Shown here: positions 45,985 through 54,208 of the stretch, piece by piece
Position numbering within the stretch: position 1 is the stretch's first letter
How the letters are laid out: each line of letters begins with the position of its first letter
Assembly: GCA_013214355.1 (NCBI GenBank)
Contig: JABSSL010000082.1
Span: 38,040-102,039, forward strand
DNA length: 64,000 nucleotides
Direction: 5' to 3'
Source: Saprospiraceae bacterium
GTDB lineage: Bacteria > Bacteroidota > Bacteroidia > Chitinophagales > Saprospiraceae
Position numbers and translations under genes: made by a program
The notes under the pieces: generated by a model
Told to the model about the DNA's origin: nothing
The model's input: only the letters and a program-made list of their open reading frames with translations
Database searches by the model: none

Positions 45985-46830
45985 TCATTTCCCTTCTTTT
46001 AATCCCATATGGTTATCGACACTATGCATTAGCAAGAAACCAGCCTGTTCCCAATTAGGGTATAGGGATTCCATTTCCTTTCTAGCCTCTTCCCTATTGC
46101 TTGATGCCACAATCGTTCTTTCAAAATCTTCAATGTATTTCAAAACAGTATCAAATAGCTCTATACCAGACTCGCTCCCATGCCCTGGATATACCCTTAA
46201 ATTAGCATTGGTATACTGTTTTTTAAAACGATTCAGTTGTGTTTTCCAATTAGCTATATGAGTAGCACCAACGCCTTGTCCTAGCCATAAATGTACGCCG
46301 TTATAGCAAAAATCTGAGGTAAAAAGGGCATTCATATCTTTGGAAAATACCGTAGTTAAATGTTCGGCTTCCGCTGCCTGGTAATCGTTCTTTATCTCTA
46401 AAGTTCCACCACCATCAAGGGTAAATGTATTGCCCTCCAATACCTTGATTTGGTTTTCATAGTCAAAGCCTTCTGGGTTTTTATCAGATTTGGGCTTTAA
46501 GTTGGGCTCACCTTCTAACCAGCCGATGCCGTCCATCCAAGTGCTGAAAGAAATGATATCTTGCTTCGTTTCTTCATTAGATACCACAATTTTTACTTCA
46601 GGAAATACGCTCTTCAGATAGTCCATCCCCATGTAGTGGTCGGGATGTCCGTGTGTGATCAGGATGTGGGTGAGGGGCAATGCTTTGGACTTAATGAATT
46701 CGGCTAGCTCTTTTGCATCCTCCGTGCTTCTCAAAACATCCATCACTAGTATGGATTTACCATTGCTGAAGATGTAACTGTTGACTGATGCTTCTTTCCC
46801 TTTGAAAACGTCTACCGTAAGATTATTCAT
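45985..46830 (-). CDS. MBL-fold metallo-hydrolase
   Basis: A 281-residue metallo-beta-lactamase-fold enzyme. The metal motif HxHxDH is HGHPDH in LITHGHPDHYMGMDYL, the third-ligand region is AEAEHLTTVF, the bridging-Asp region is FTSDFCYNGVHLWLG, and VYPGHGSESGIEL contains the last His. The substrate could be a small ester, lactone or thioester; no N-terminal signal is present. It is divergent from hxlR with 127 bp between the starts and two inverted repeats there, so HxlR is likely its regulator. Enzymes in HxlR-controlled pairs often detoxify reactive compounds. Confidence 0.85.
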   Translation of the reverse strand: MNNLTVDVFKGKEASVNSYIFSNGKSILVMDVLRSTEDAKELAEFIKSKALPLTHILITHGHPDHYMGMDYLKSVFPEVKIVVSNEETKQDIISFSTWMDGIGWLEGEPNLKPKSDKNPEGFDYENQIKVLEGNTFTLDGGGTLEIKNDYQAAEAEHLTTVFSKDMNALFTSDFCYNGVHLWLGQGVGATHIANWKTQLNRFKKQYTNANLRVYPGHGSESGIELFDTVLKYIEDFERTIVASSNREEARKEMESLYPNWEQAGFLLMHSVDNHMGLKEGK

Positions 46831-46870
46831 TTTATATTCTTTACAGTTTCAATATGAAACTAAGTGTTAA

Positions 46871-46890
46871 TTTGTAACTTGCATTACAAA
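46871..46890. promoter_or_regulatory. Palindromic operator between the MBL gene and hxlR
   Basis: TTTGTAA (46871-46877) and TTACAAA (46884-46890) are perfect 7-bp arms around 6 bases. It lies 40 bp upstream of the MBL start. HxlR-type dimers bind such sites, so it is a likely HxlR operator. The TTTG could also serve as a -33 element. Confidence 0.6.
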
Positions 46891-46891
46891 G

Positions 46892-46921
46892 CTACCCCAA
46901 AAAACAAAGCCAATGGGGTAG
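46892..46921. repeat. Second inverted repeat in the same divergent region
   Basis: CTACCCC (46892-46898) and GGGGTAG (46915-46921) are perfect 7-bp arms with a 16-base spacer, beginning one base past the first palindrome, on the hxlR side. It could be a second regulator site or an RNA hairpin in the hxlR leader. Confidence 0.4.
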
Positions 46922-46957
46922 TTTTACTGTTTCTGGTAACCTGTAAGTAACTAGAAA

Positions 46958-47275
46958 ATGAGGTATCACTACAAAAACCCAGACAATTGCCCCGTCACCA
47001 AAATCATGTCCGTTTTGGGTGGCAGATGGAAGTTTATCATACTCTATACCATTAGAAATTCGGCCAAACGTTTTGGTCAAATCAACCAGTTTATTCCGAG
47101 TATTAGCAATAAGGTGCTTACCGAACAGTTGCGAGAACTGGAGGAAGACGACATTATTATTAGACGGGTATTGACGGATAGAATTCCTGTAAATGTAGAA
47201 TATAGTTTGAGTGAAAAAGGGAAAGAAATTGTTCCCATTTTAGAGTTGATGGAAGCTTGGGGAAATGGAGTTTAA
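46958..47275 (+). CDS. HxlR-family transcriptional regulator
   Basis: A 105-residue winged-helix regulator. The N-terminal Cys of CPVTKIMSVLGGRWKFIILYTI is the conserved redox/aldehyde-sensing residue of HxlR/YodB members (here NCPVTK, Cys11). RFGQINQFIPSISNKVLTEQLRELEEDDIIIRRV forms the recognition helix and wing, followed by VEYSLSEKGKEIVPIL. These dimers often respond to quinones, aldehydes or disulfide stress. It is divergent from the MBL gene and probably controls both through the palindrome at 46871. Confidence 0.9.
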   Translation: MRYHYKNPDNCPVTKIMSVLGGRWKFIILYTIRNSAKRFGQINQFIPSISNKVLTEQLRELEEDDIIIRRVLTDRIPVNVEYSLSEKGKEIVPILELMEAWGNGV

Positions 47276-47505
47276 TGGCAGAGAAGGAAGTCCTGAATCT
47301 ACTAAAATTCCGCTCCTAATTTATCCTTGAGCTTGAAGAGGTTCTTAAGCCTATGTTAAATGCGCCATGATCTTAATAACAAGCCATGAATCCTTCATAA
47401 ATTTGTACTTTAGCACGCGGAAAATGGGAGGAGACGGCAAGATGCCTCAGCTCATCCCTTCATTCCTCTACCAAAACTTTAGCTATTCATAAATTCCTAT
47501 TGGAC

Positions 47506-48642
47506 ATGAAAAATCTATATACTCTAATCCTTTTTTTGGCCTTGGTCTTCACCCAATGGTCTTGCGCTCCATCCGGGCAACGAGTAGAAGGCACCTTGAC
47601 TAATGCTCAAAACCTGCAGGTATTCTTGGATCAGGTAATAATGGGTAAAGCAAATAGTGTAATTGGTAAGACTGATCTTGATGCCAACGGCAACTTTGCC
47701 ATGGACTTTGAAACCCCGCTAGCTCCTGGAATCTACAATTTCCGAATTGGAGCAAAGCGCGTGAACCTTTTCTTCGACGGTACTGAGCAAAGAGTAACCA
47801 TCAACGGCGACCTGAATACGATCCAGCAGTACAACTTCACTATATCTGGTTCCAGTGCCTCACAGTCGCTAGCTCAGATCATGAATGGTTTGGTCAATAG
47901 ACAATATCAAGCGGATGATATCGAAAACTTTATTGACTCTGTATCCAATCCATTATTGGGTGCATTTGTAGCTTACAAGGCCTTAGGAGGCAATCCTGAT
48001 TTCCTAGATTTACAGAAGAAAGCACAAGCTAGATTGGTTGCCGATATGCCTAATGATCCGAACACGGTAGAATACGGAAAGTATCTTGCCCAGGTCGAGA
48101 GACAGTATCAGGCTAAAATGGCGAATCAAAAAGTGCAAGTTGGACAGCCCGCTCCTGATATTGCGCTGAAAAGCCCTAGTGGAAAAGAATATAGCTTGGC
48201 GGACTTGAAAGGGAATATCGTATTGCTGGACTTTTGGGCGAGTTGGTGCGGACCTTGCCGTCGGGAAAATCCAAATGTAGTTAAAGTGTACGAAAAGTAT
48301 AAGAAACAAGGATTCACAGTTTTCAGTGTTTCTCTTGATGGCGTTGATACTAGAAGTCGCAATCGAGTGCAATCGGAAGATCAAGTCAATAAGTTGCTAG
48401 AGCGCTCCAAAGATCGATGGGTGAATGCTATTGCTCAGGATGGATTAGCCTGGGAATATCATGTATCCGATTTGAAGAAGTGGGAGTCATTACCAGCCTC
48501 TACTTACGGTGTGCGTAGCATTCCGAGAACTTTCATGATTGATCGTGAAGGAAAGATCGCTGCCTTGAACCTGCGTGGCGCACAACAAATCGAAAGAGAA
48601 CTTGTCAAGATACTGGAGAAGGATGGTTCTCTAAAAGGATAG
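47506..48642 (+). CDS. TlpA-like thioredoxin lipoprotein with N-terminal DUF4369-like domain
   Basis: A 378-residue envelope protein. The lipoprotein signal ends FTQWSC (Cys about residue 20). Residues about 30-200 form a DUF4369-like beta domain (RVEGTLTNAQNLQVFLDQ). Residues 220-378 are a TlpA/AhpC-TSA thioredoxin with active site WASWCGPCRRENP, intact CxxC, followed by GFTVFSVSLDGV and the cis-Pro segment YGVRSIPRTFMID. It probably reduces or rearranges disulfides or matures cytochromes in the periplasm. ATG 47506 is favoured over TTG 47500. A TAAATTTG at 47398-47405 could be a -7 box. Confidence 0.88.
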   Translation: MKNLYTLILFLALVFTQWSCAPSGQRVEGTLTNAQNLQVFLDQVIMGKANSVIGKTDLDANGNFAMDFETPLAPGIYNFRIGAKRVNLFFDGTEQRVTINGDLNTIQQYNFTISGSSASQSLAQIMNGLVNRQYQADDIENFIDSVSNPLLGAFVAYKALGGNPDFLDLQKKAQARLVADMPNDPNTVEYGKYLAQVERQYQAKMANQKVQVGQPAPDIALKSPSGKEYSLADLKGNIVLLDFWASWCGPCRRENPNVVKVYEKYKKQGFTVFSVSLDGVDTRSRNRVQSEDQVNKLLERSKDRWVNAIAQDGLAWEYHVSDLKKWESLPASTYGVRSIPRTFMIDREGKIAALNLRGAQQIERELVKILEKDGSLKG

Positions 48643-48655
48643 ATTCCAATCTTAC

Positions 48656-48703
48656 CACTTTAGCAAACCAGAAGTTTCAATGATACGCTGGTTTGCTAAA
48701 GTG
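48656..48703. terminator. Long hairpin between the TlpA and SpoU genes
   Basis: CACTTTAGCAAACCAG (48656-48671) pairs perfectly with CTGGTTTGCTAAAGTG (48688-48703), 16 bp with a 16-base loop. It separates two convergent genes and has no clear T-run. Confidence 0.65.
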
Positions 48704-48718
48704 TCTATATCCCTACCT

Positions 48719-49477
48719 CTACTCTATTCCCCATTGTGCACAAATTATCCCCGTTGCTACCGCAGCATTTAGAGACTCAGCTCCTCCCTGTGGATGTCGA
48801 GGGATGGTGACCTGTTGAGTCAGGTACTGGAGGTTACTAGCGGAAATTCCTCTACTTTCATTCCCAATCACCACTAGACCAGCATTGGGCTTTGGTACTT
48901 GAGGAAGCGGCTTTCCACCCAATACCATGCCTAAAATAGGGAGTGATGGAGCGATAGAAGAAAAGTCAGAGAGCTCCACCGGATGTACCTGTACACGCAA
49001 AAAGCTCCCCATAGAGGCCTGGATTACCTTGGGGTTGGTCCAAGCGGTGCTGGTGGGGGAACAAAAGACATACGGAAAACCAAACCAGTCTGCAATGCGG
49101 ATGATCGTACCGAAATTTCCCGGATCCCGGATCTCATCGAGGTACAAACTTAATGAACTGTTAATTTTGTCAGGACTAAAACGGAAAGTCGGCTGACGAA
49201 CAATAACCAGTACCTGATTAGGCGTCTTAAGAGTCGAAATTCGCTCTAATTCGGTGGGAGAAACAGCATACACCTGAGCTGAAGATAAAGATAGGTCAGC
49301 GGCATGTGTTGCTAGCCAGTTTTCCTCTGCGTAGAGTCCTTCAATTTGGAAGTCAGAGGAGGCTAGTAATTCACGCACGATTTTATCACCTTCAACAATA
49401 AAATTATTATACTTTTGTCGAAACTTCTTGAGATGCAGTGACTTTACGTATTTGATCTCATTTTTCGAAAGAGCCAT
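48719..49477 (-). CDS. TrmH/SpoU-family RNA 2'-O-methyltransferase
   Basis: A 252-residue SPOUT enzyme. The N-terminal SpoU substrate-binding domain is visible (NEIKYVKSLHLKKFRQKYNNFIVEG). The methyltransferase part has motif 1 LDEIRDPGNFGTIIRIADWFG, motif 2 VVIGNESRGIS and motif 3 VTIPRHPQGGAESLNAAVATGI, which form the trefoil knot and AdoMet site. It is probably a 23S rRNA or tRNA ribose methylase; the target base cannot be named. Its start lies only 28 bp from the start of the divergent BamA-like gene, a tight spacing that implies promoters overlapping one another or inside the neighbouring gene. Confidence 0.9.
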   Translation of the reverse strand: MALSKNEIKYVKSLHLKKFRQKYNNFIVEGDKIVRELLASSDFQIEGLYAEENWLATHAADLSLSSAQVYAVSPTELERISTLKTPNQVLVIVRQPTFRFSPDKINSSLSLYLDEIRDPGNFGTIIRIADWFGFPYVFCSPTSTAWTNPKVIQASMGSFLRVQVHPVELSDFSSIAPSLPILGMVLGGKPLPQVPKPNAGLVVIGNESRGISASNLQYLTQQVTIPRHPQGGAESLNAAVATGIICAQWGIE

Positions 49478-49505
49478 CCTCGCTTGATATTCAGAAAGTT
49501 AATCA

Positions 49506-51974
49506 ATGTATAGAATCGCAAAATACACAATTCAATCTATACTCCTGCTGTTACTGCTGGCTTCCTGTGGCACTGCCAAATACCTAGGCGAGGACGAATA
49601 TCTATTGAAAGGTAACACGGTAGTTTTTCAACCGAAGTATAAGATCAAGGATAAGCGTACGGTTAACTACGAACTGAGCCTTCTTCATAAGCAGAAGCCG
49701 AATGGTAAGTTCTTCTTTGTTTTTCCGAGAGAATGGTTCTATTTGCGCAGTGCAGATGCAGGTGATACCACCCAGTTGGATCGCTTTCAGCGCAACTCGA
49801 TTGGTGAAGCACCGACCATCTTCGACTCTACCCTGGTGGAAGAGACCAAGTTGGACATGGAGAAGTATCTGAAACGCAAGGGATTTTACCGGGTCAGCAT
49901 CGACGTACCATCTCCTCGCATCAAAAAGAAAAAGGTCTTCGTCACCTACTACATTGATTCGGGTCCCCAGTTCATGATCGATAGTGTCTTTTTCGAGAGT
50001 CCAGATCCTCTAGTGGACTCCATACTTCAAACAATCAGTGAAGATAGCTATCTAAAACCGGGAGAAGTACTTGACCTGGATCTCTTCAATAGGGATAAGC
50101 AAAGGATTTCCAAATACATGAATAATCACGGTTTTGCTGACCTCTACAGCTATCACTTTGATCAGTTGGAAGTGGACACAAGCTTAGAGACGGGCAAAGC
50201 CAATATTTACCTTAACCTACTCCCGCCCTTCGGCGATACTGTACACCAACAATATAGCGTGGGAGCCATCGAAATACATACCGATTTTGATCCTGCGCTG
50301 AGCAACAGTAGCCCAATTGATACCATCATCGATGGTTATAGGTTCTTCTCTGGTAATCGCGGTAATGATATCCGACCCAAAACGATTATTCAAGCCATGT
50401 ATCTTCGGCCTGGCGATTTATTTAGCCAGGAGAATTTCGATAAATCCAATAAGAATCTTTCGGACTTAGGTACCTTTCGTTTCGTCCGCATTAGGCAAGA
50501 TATAGATAGTCTTCGGAAGAATGTAATCAACTTTCGGGTAGAATTGACCCCAGACTATAAAATGGAGTTAGGGGCTGATTTCGAGCTCAACTACACCAAT
50601 CGATCCAACTCTTCCGTTAGTAATCCCAATCTCTTAGGGATTTCTTTGAGCCCTACTTTCCAACATCGAAATCTGCTGGGAGGAGCTGAGATTCTAGCCA
50701 CCAGTATGTCCGCAGGGGTCGAGGTGAATTTTCGGAATCGCTTTTGGAACACGGTGGATTTTCGCTTACAGAGTGATCTGTACTTCCCGAGGTTCAGGGA
50801 CTATTTGGGAGGCTGGAAGATATTGAACAGTATTCCAACCGGTAAAAACTCAAAGCTCCTGGGGGATGATTACTACCAGGTAATGGAGGAGGATGCCCGA
50901 ACCCGGATTTCTGCGAGCTATAATTATATTCTATTGTTGGATTGGTACCAGTATAACTTCTTCAATGCTTCCTATGGTTATGACTTGCAGCGGAGCAGTA
51001 CCAAGCGCTACATCATTGATCATGTCGGTATTGATTTACTGCTCCCCAACACTCGACCGCAATTTGATACTATTTTAGCCACGAATGACTTCTTGCAAAG
51101 AAGTTTTGGTCAGCAACTATTTGTTAGTTTGTTATTTAGGCAATTGAGCTATGTCAACACGGGTACTCCGAATAAACTCAATGGCCGTCGGAACCTAAGT
51201 TTTTCCTTCGAAGTGGCAGGTGCAGAGTTGTGGGCAGCGAATGAGCTGTACAATGCCTTTCGGGATTCGGCCACTATCTTTAGGCTGAACAATACCATTG
51301 ACTTTTCCCAGTATTTAAAGTTTGATCTGGACTATCGAAGATATTTTGACATCAACTCCAAGCAGTTGATTGCGGGTCGAATAAACTTTGGTATCGCCGC
51401 TCCTTTTGGTTATACCTCCGATGTGCCCTACGTCAAACAGTTTTTTGCTGGGGGCTCCTATAGTTTACGAGCTTGGTTCCCTAGGGAATTAGGGCCTGGA
51501 GGATTTCTTGATCCGCTCACGGTTGAGGAGCGACTACAAAATTCTACCCGCTTCTACCAAACAGGTGACCTTAAATTAGTATTTAATCTAGAATATCGCT
51601 TTGACATTTTTTGGATGCTCAAAGGGGCTTTATTCTTGGATGGTGGGAATGTATGGACCCTTCGTCATGATCCCTCCCGCTGTGGATCTCAATTTCTCTT
51701 CAGAAGACAGTCCTTTACGGACTGTAGCTCTCCCGGTGCTGATCCGGTTAATGACCCATTTTATAAACAGATTGCCTTAGGAGGCGGGATGGGTATTCGA
51801 TTCGATTTCACCTACGTGATTCTGGGTCTAGATATGGGAATAAAGCTTAGGAACCCTTTCCCAGGCGTCAGAGCTATGGATGGTATTGCTAGGGAAAGAA
51901 GTTATTGGGTAGACTTAAGCAAATTTCAATTCAAGGATATCGCTTTCAACCTTGTGCTCGGGTATCCCTTCTAA
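49506..51974 (+). CDS. BamA/TamA-family outer-membrane protein (lipoprotein form)
   Basis: An 822-residue Omp85 relative. A lipoprotein signal ends LLLLASC (Cys about residue 22). Residues about 30-360 hold POTRA-like units (VFVTYYIDSGPQFMIDSVFFES; IIQAMYLRPGDLFSQENFDKSNKNLSDLGTFRFVRI). The rest is a beta barrel with the YVKQFFAGGSYSLRAWFPRELGPGG segment, equivalent to the VRGF loop, and ends with an aromatic residue (VLGYPF). It probably assembles or translocates outer-membrane proteins, like TamA. A lipidated Omp85 protein is common in Bacteroidota. It begins 28 bp from the methyltransferase gene and ends 6 bp before nth. Confidence 0.9.
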   Translation: MYRIAKYTIQSILLLLLLASCGTAKYLGEDEYLLKGNTVVFQPKYKIKDKRTVNYELSLLHKQKPNGKFFFVFPREWFYLRSADAGDTTQLDRFQRNSIGEAPTIFDSTLVEETKLDMEKYLKRKGFYRVSIDVPSPRIKKKKVFVTYYIDSGPQFMIDSVFFESPDPLVDSILQTISEDSYLKPGEVLDLDLFNRDKQRISKYMNNHGFADLYSYHFDQLEVDTSLETGKANIYLNLLPPFGDTVHQQYSVGAIEIHTDFDPALSNSSPIDTIIDGYRFFSGNRGNDIRPKTIIQAMYLRPGDLFSQENFDKSNKNLSDLGTFRFVRIRQDIDSLRKNVINFRVELTPDYKMELGADFELNYTNRSNSSVSNPNLLGISLSPTFQHRNLLGGAEILATSMSAGVEVNFRNRFWNTVDFRLQSDLYFPRFRDYLGGWKILNSIPTGKNSKLLGDDYYQVMEEDARTRISASYNYILLLDWYQYNFFNASYGYDLQRSSTKRYIIDHVGIDLLLPNTRPQFDTILATNDFLQRSFGQQLFVSLLFRQLSYVNTGTPNKLNGRRNLSFSFEVAGAELWAANELYNAFRDSATIFRLNNTIDFSQYLKFDLDYRRYFDINSKQLIAGRINFGIAAPFGYTSDVPYVKQFFAGGSYSLRAWFPRELGPGGFLDPLTVEERLQNSTRFYQTGDLKLVFNLEYRFDIFWMLKGALFLDGGNVWTLRHDPSRCGSQFLFRRQSFTDCSSPGADPVNDPFYKQIALGGGMGIRFDFTYVILGLDMGIKLRNPFPGVRAMDGIARERSYWVDLSKFQFKDIAFNLVLGYPF

Positions 51975-51980
51975 GGATTT

Positions 51981-52616
51981 CTATTTGAAAAGCGTTTTTC
52001 GACCATATTTGCTACAGATGGGACAGGTATAAGGATCATGCCCTCTAGCGGGACAGTATTCTCTACCGAAGAAGATGATTTGTAGATGCAGTTTGTTCCA
52101 TTTTTCACGCGGAAAAAGACGCTTTAGATCTGCCTCCGTTTTTTCTACATTTTTACCGGTACTCAAGGTCCAACGGTATGCCAAACGGTGAATGTGTGTA
52201 TCAACAGGAAAAGCAGGCACTCCAAATGCCTGAGACATCACCACCGAGGCCGTTTTATGCCCTACCCCTGGCAAAGCCTCCAGGGCCTCGAAGGACTGAG
52301 GGACCTCTCCTTGATATTTATCCAATAAGATTTGAGATAACTGATGAATCGCTTTGGATTTCCGTGGAGACAAGCCGCAGGGACGGATAATGGATTTGAT
52401 ATCATCCACCTCCATTTGAACCATGTCCCAGGGATTGCTAGCGGCTTCAAACAAATGAGGCGTTACCTTATTGACCCGTTCGTCGGTACATTGAGCAGAA
52501 AGCAATACAGCTACCAAGAGTGTGTAGGGATCTTGATGATCTAAGGGAATAGGTGTTTCTGGATATAGGTTTTCCAGTATTTCAGCAATGGCGTCTGCTT
52601 TTTCTTGTTTCCGCAT
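51981..52616 (-). CDS. nth: Endonuclease III with an incomplete iron-sulfur motif
   Basis: A 211-residue DNA glycosylase/AP-lyase that removes oxidised pyrimidines. The helix-hairpin-helix is LEALPGVGHKTASVVMSQAF with the catalytic Lys (HKTA), and the catalytic Asp is in FPVDTHIHRLAYR. DPYTLLVAVLLSAQCTDERVN and VNKVTP complete the fold. The C-terminal cluster region EYCPARGHDPYTCPICSKYG has only three Cys (188, 198, 201) where classical Nth has C-X6-C-X2-C-X5-C, so the [4Fe-4S] cluster is altered or lost. It ends 6 bp from the convergent BamA-like gene and follows purM on the minus strand by 8 bp, probably in one operon. Confidence 0.93.
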   Translation of the reverse strand: MRKQEKADAIAEILENLYPETPIPLDHQDPYTLLVAVLLSAQCTDERVNKVTPHLFEAASNPWDMVQMEVDDIKSIIRPCGLSPRKSKAIHQLSQILLDKYQGEVPQSFEALEALPGVGHKTASVVMSQAFGVPAFPVDTHIHRLAYRWTLSTGKNVEKTEADLKRLFPREKWNKLHLQIIFFGREYCPARGHDPYTCPICSKYGRKTLFK

Positions 52617-52624
52617 AGATTGGG

Positions 52625-53806
52625 CTAGTCAAAGTCATAGTCAAATTGTCCATATGGACTGTCTATTCGAACGCTGTTTCCAGTATGTTGTTCAACATGG
52701 CCTACCACCTGTGCATCTATATTGAAGGACTGTGCGATCGAAATTACCCTTTCGGCCTCCGCTTCAGGAAGGTAGACTTCCATACGGTGGCCCATATTGA
52801 AAACCTGATACATCTCTTTCCAGCCTGTTTCAGATTCTTGCTGAATCATCTGAAATAAGGGAGGGATAGGAAGTAGTTGATGCTTGATTACCCTTTTATT
52901 ATCAATGAATTTGCCCACCTTCGTCTGTCCCCCTCCTGTACAGTGAATCAATCCATGAATCTTAGGCTTCAACTCGTCAATAAGAACTTTTAATACCGGT
53001 AGGTAAGTACGTGTTGGCGATAGTACAAGCTTCCCGATCGGAATGGATTCTCCGTCAATATCTATCGTATCCGTTAGCTTCTTGGAACCTGCATAAATCA
53101 AGTCTCGTGGCGTATTGGCATCATAGCTATCTGGATATTTATCCCGATATTCTGCCTCAAAAACATCATGTCGAGCAGAGGTCAGTCCATTGCTTCCCAT
53201 ACCTCCGTTATACTGCCGCTCGTAGCTCGATTTCCCATAAGAAGCCATGCCCACGATTACATCCCCTGCTTGAATATTATTGACGATCAAGTCCTCCCGC
53301 TTTAACCGACCAAAGGCAGTGTACCCCACATCAATTGTGCGAACAATGTCTCCTACATCCGCGGTCTCTCCACCTGCCAAATGCACCTTGATCCCATATT
53401 CACCGAGCTGATCGGCCAACTTCACGGTTGCATTGATGATGGTACTGATCACATCTCCCGGAATCAAGTTCTTGTTCCGCCCAATAGTAGAGGATAGAAT
53501 GATGTCGTCCAAGCATCCAACACAACCCATATCATCCAAATTCATGATGATGGCATCCTGCGCGATGCCTTCCCACACGGATAGATCTCCCGTTTCTTTC
53601 CAGTACAGATAGGCCAAACTCGTCTTGGTTCCGGCGGTATCGGCATGCATCAGGTTACAGTAAGCTGGATCCCCCCCTGAGATATCAGGTAGGATTTTAC
53701 AAAATGCTTTCGGGTAAAGCCCTTTGTCCAGGTTTTTAATAGCAGCATGCACCTCATCCTTGGTGGCTGAAACCCCTCTTTGATCGTATTTGAATGACTC
53801 AGACAT
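52625..53806 (-). CDS. purM: Phosphoribosylformylglycinamidine cyclo-ligase (AIR synthetase)
   Basis: A 393-residue purine biosynthesis enzyme that closes the imidazole ring to form AIR using ATP. Marks are NLMHADTAGTKTSLAYLYWK, the DDMGCVGCLDDIILSSTIGRN region with the conserved Asp, VHLAGGETADVGDIVRTIDVGYTAFG (nucleotide loop) and the C-terminal GLIHCTGGGQTKVGKFI. It is the longer Bacteroidota form, compared with about 345 residues in E. coli. ATG 53806 (MSESFKYDQRG) is preferred over 53827. nth follows by 8 bp, probably co-transcribed. Confidence 0.93.
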   Translation of the reverse strand: MSESFKYDQRGVSATKDEVHAAIKNLDKGLYPKAFCKILPDISGGDPAYCNLMHADTAGTKTSLAYLYWKETGDLSVWEGIAQDAIIMNLDDMGCVGCLDDIILSSTIGRNKNLIPGDVISTIINATVKLADQLGEYGIKVHLAGGETADVGDIVRTIDVGYTAFGRLKREDLIVNNIQAGDVIVGMASYGKSSYERQYNGGMGSNGLTSARHDVFEAEYRDKYPDSYDANTPRDLIYAGSKKLTDTIDIDGESIPIGKLVLSPTRTYLPVLKVLIDELKPKIHGLIHCTGGGQTKVGKFIDNKRVIKHQLLPIPPLFQMIQQESETGWKEMYQVFNMGHRMEVYLPEAEAERVISIAQSFNIDAQVVGHVEQHTGNSVRIDSPYGQFDYDFD

Positions 53807-54061
53807 TAGTTCAAAATTTGCGCCCAAAGTTAGGTTTAAACGAGAACAATCCTGGCATTTAGACCAGAAAAAATAAGTCGATCTAGGAGTCGCAATTCCA
53901 AAAGGAGAAGAATGAATATTGACCGAGTTATATTCCTATTACCAAAAGTCAAAATATGTTCAACAAAAGTAATTCACTAGTTTTATGCTGACTCTGCTCC
54001 GAGCAAAAAGCAGCTGTAAATCCTGTAAAAATGGAGGTCCCATGGCTTTAACACTTAAAAA

Positions 54062-54092
54062 TTTGGAAACCTCTACTGATAAAGTATATTTG
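54062..54092 (+). promoter_or_regulatory. Consensus Bacteroidota promoter for the LytM-fold gene
   Basis: TTTG (54062-54065), 19 bases, TATATTTG (54085-54092) matches the Bacteroidota primary-sigma consensus, with standard spacing. Transcription would start near 54098, leaving a leader of about 110 bases before ATG 54209. This promoter lies in the 402-bp gap 53807-54208; the rest of that gap shows nothing I recognise. Confidence 0.75.
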
Positions 54093-54208
54093 CAAAGAAC
54101 CCGGTTTAATAAAGCCGATTATTAGGTCATCAATCCCAGAAACTACTGATAGGTAGCCTCCCATTAAGTTTGCTACTCGTCGCCTGTAATCGGATCTTTA
54201 ACCTAAAC

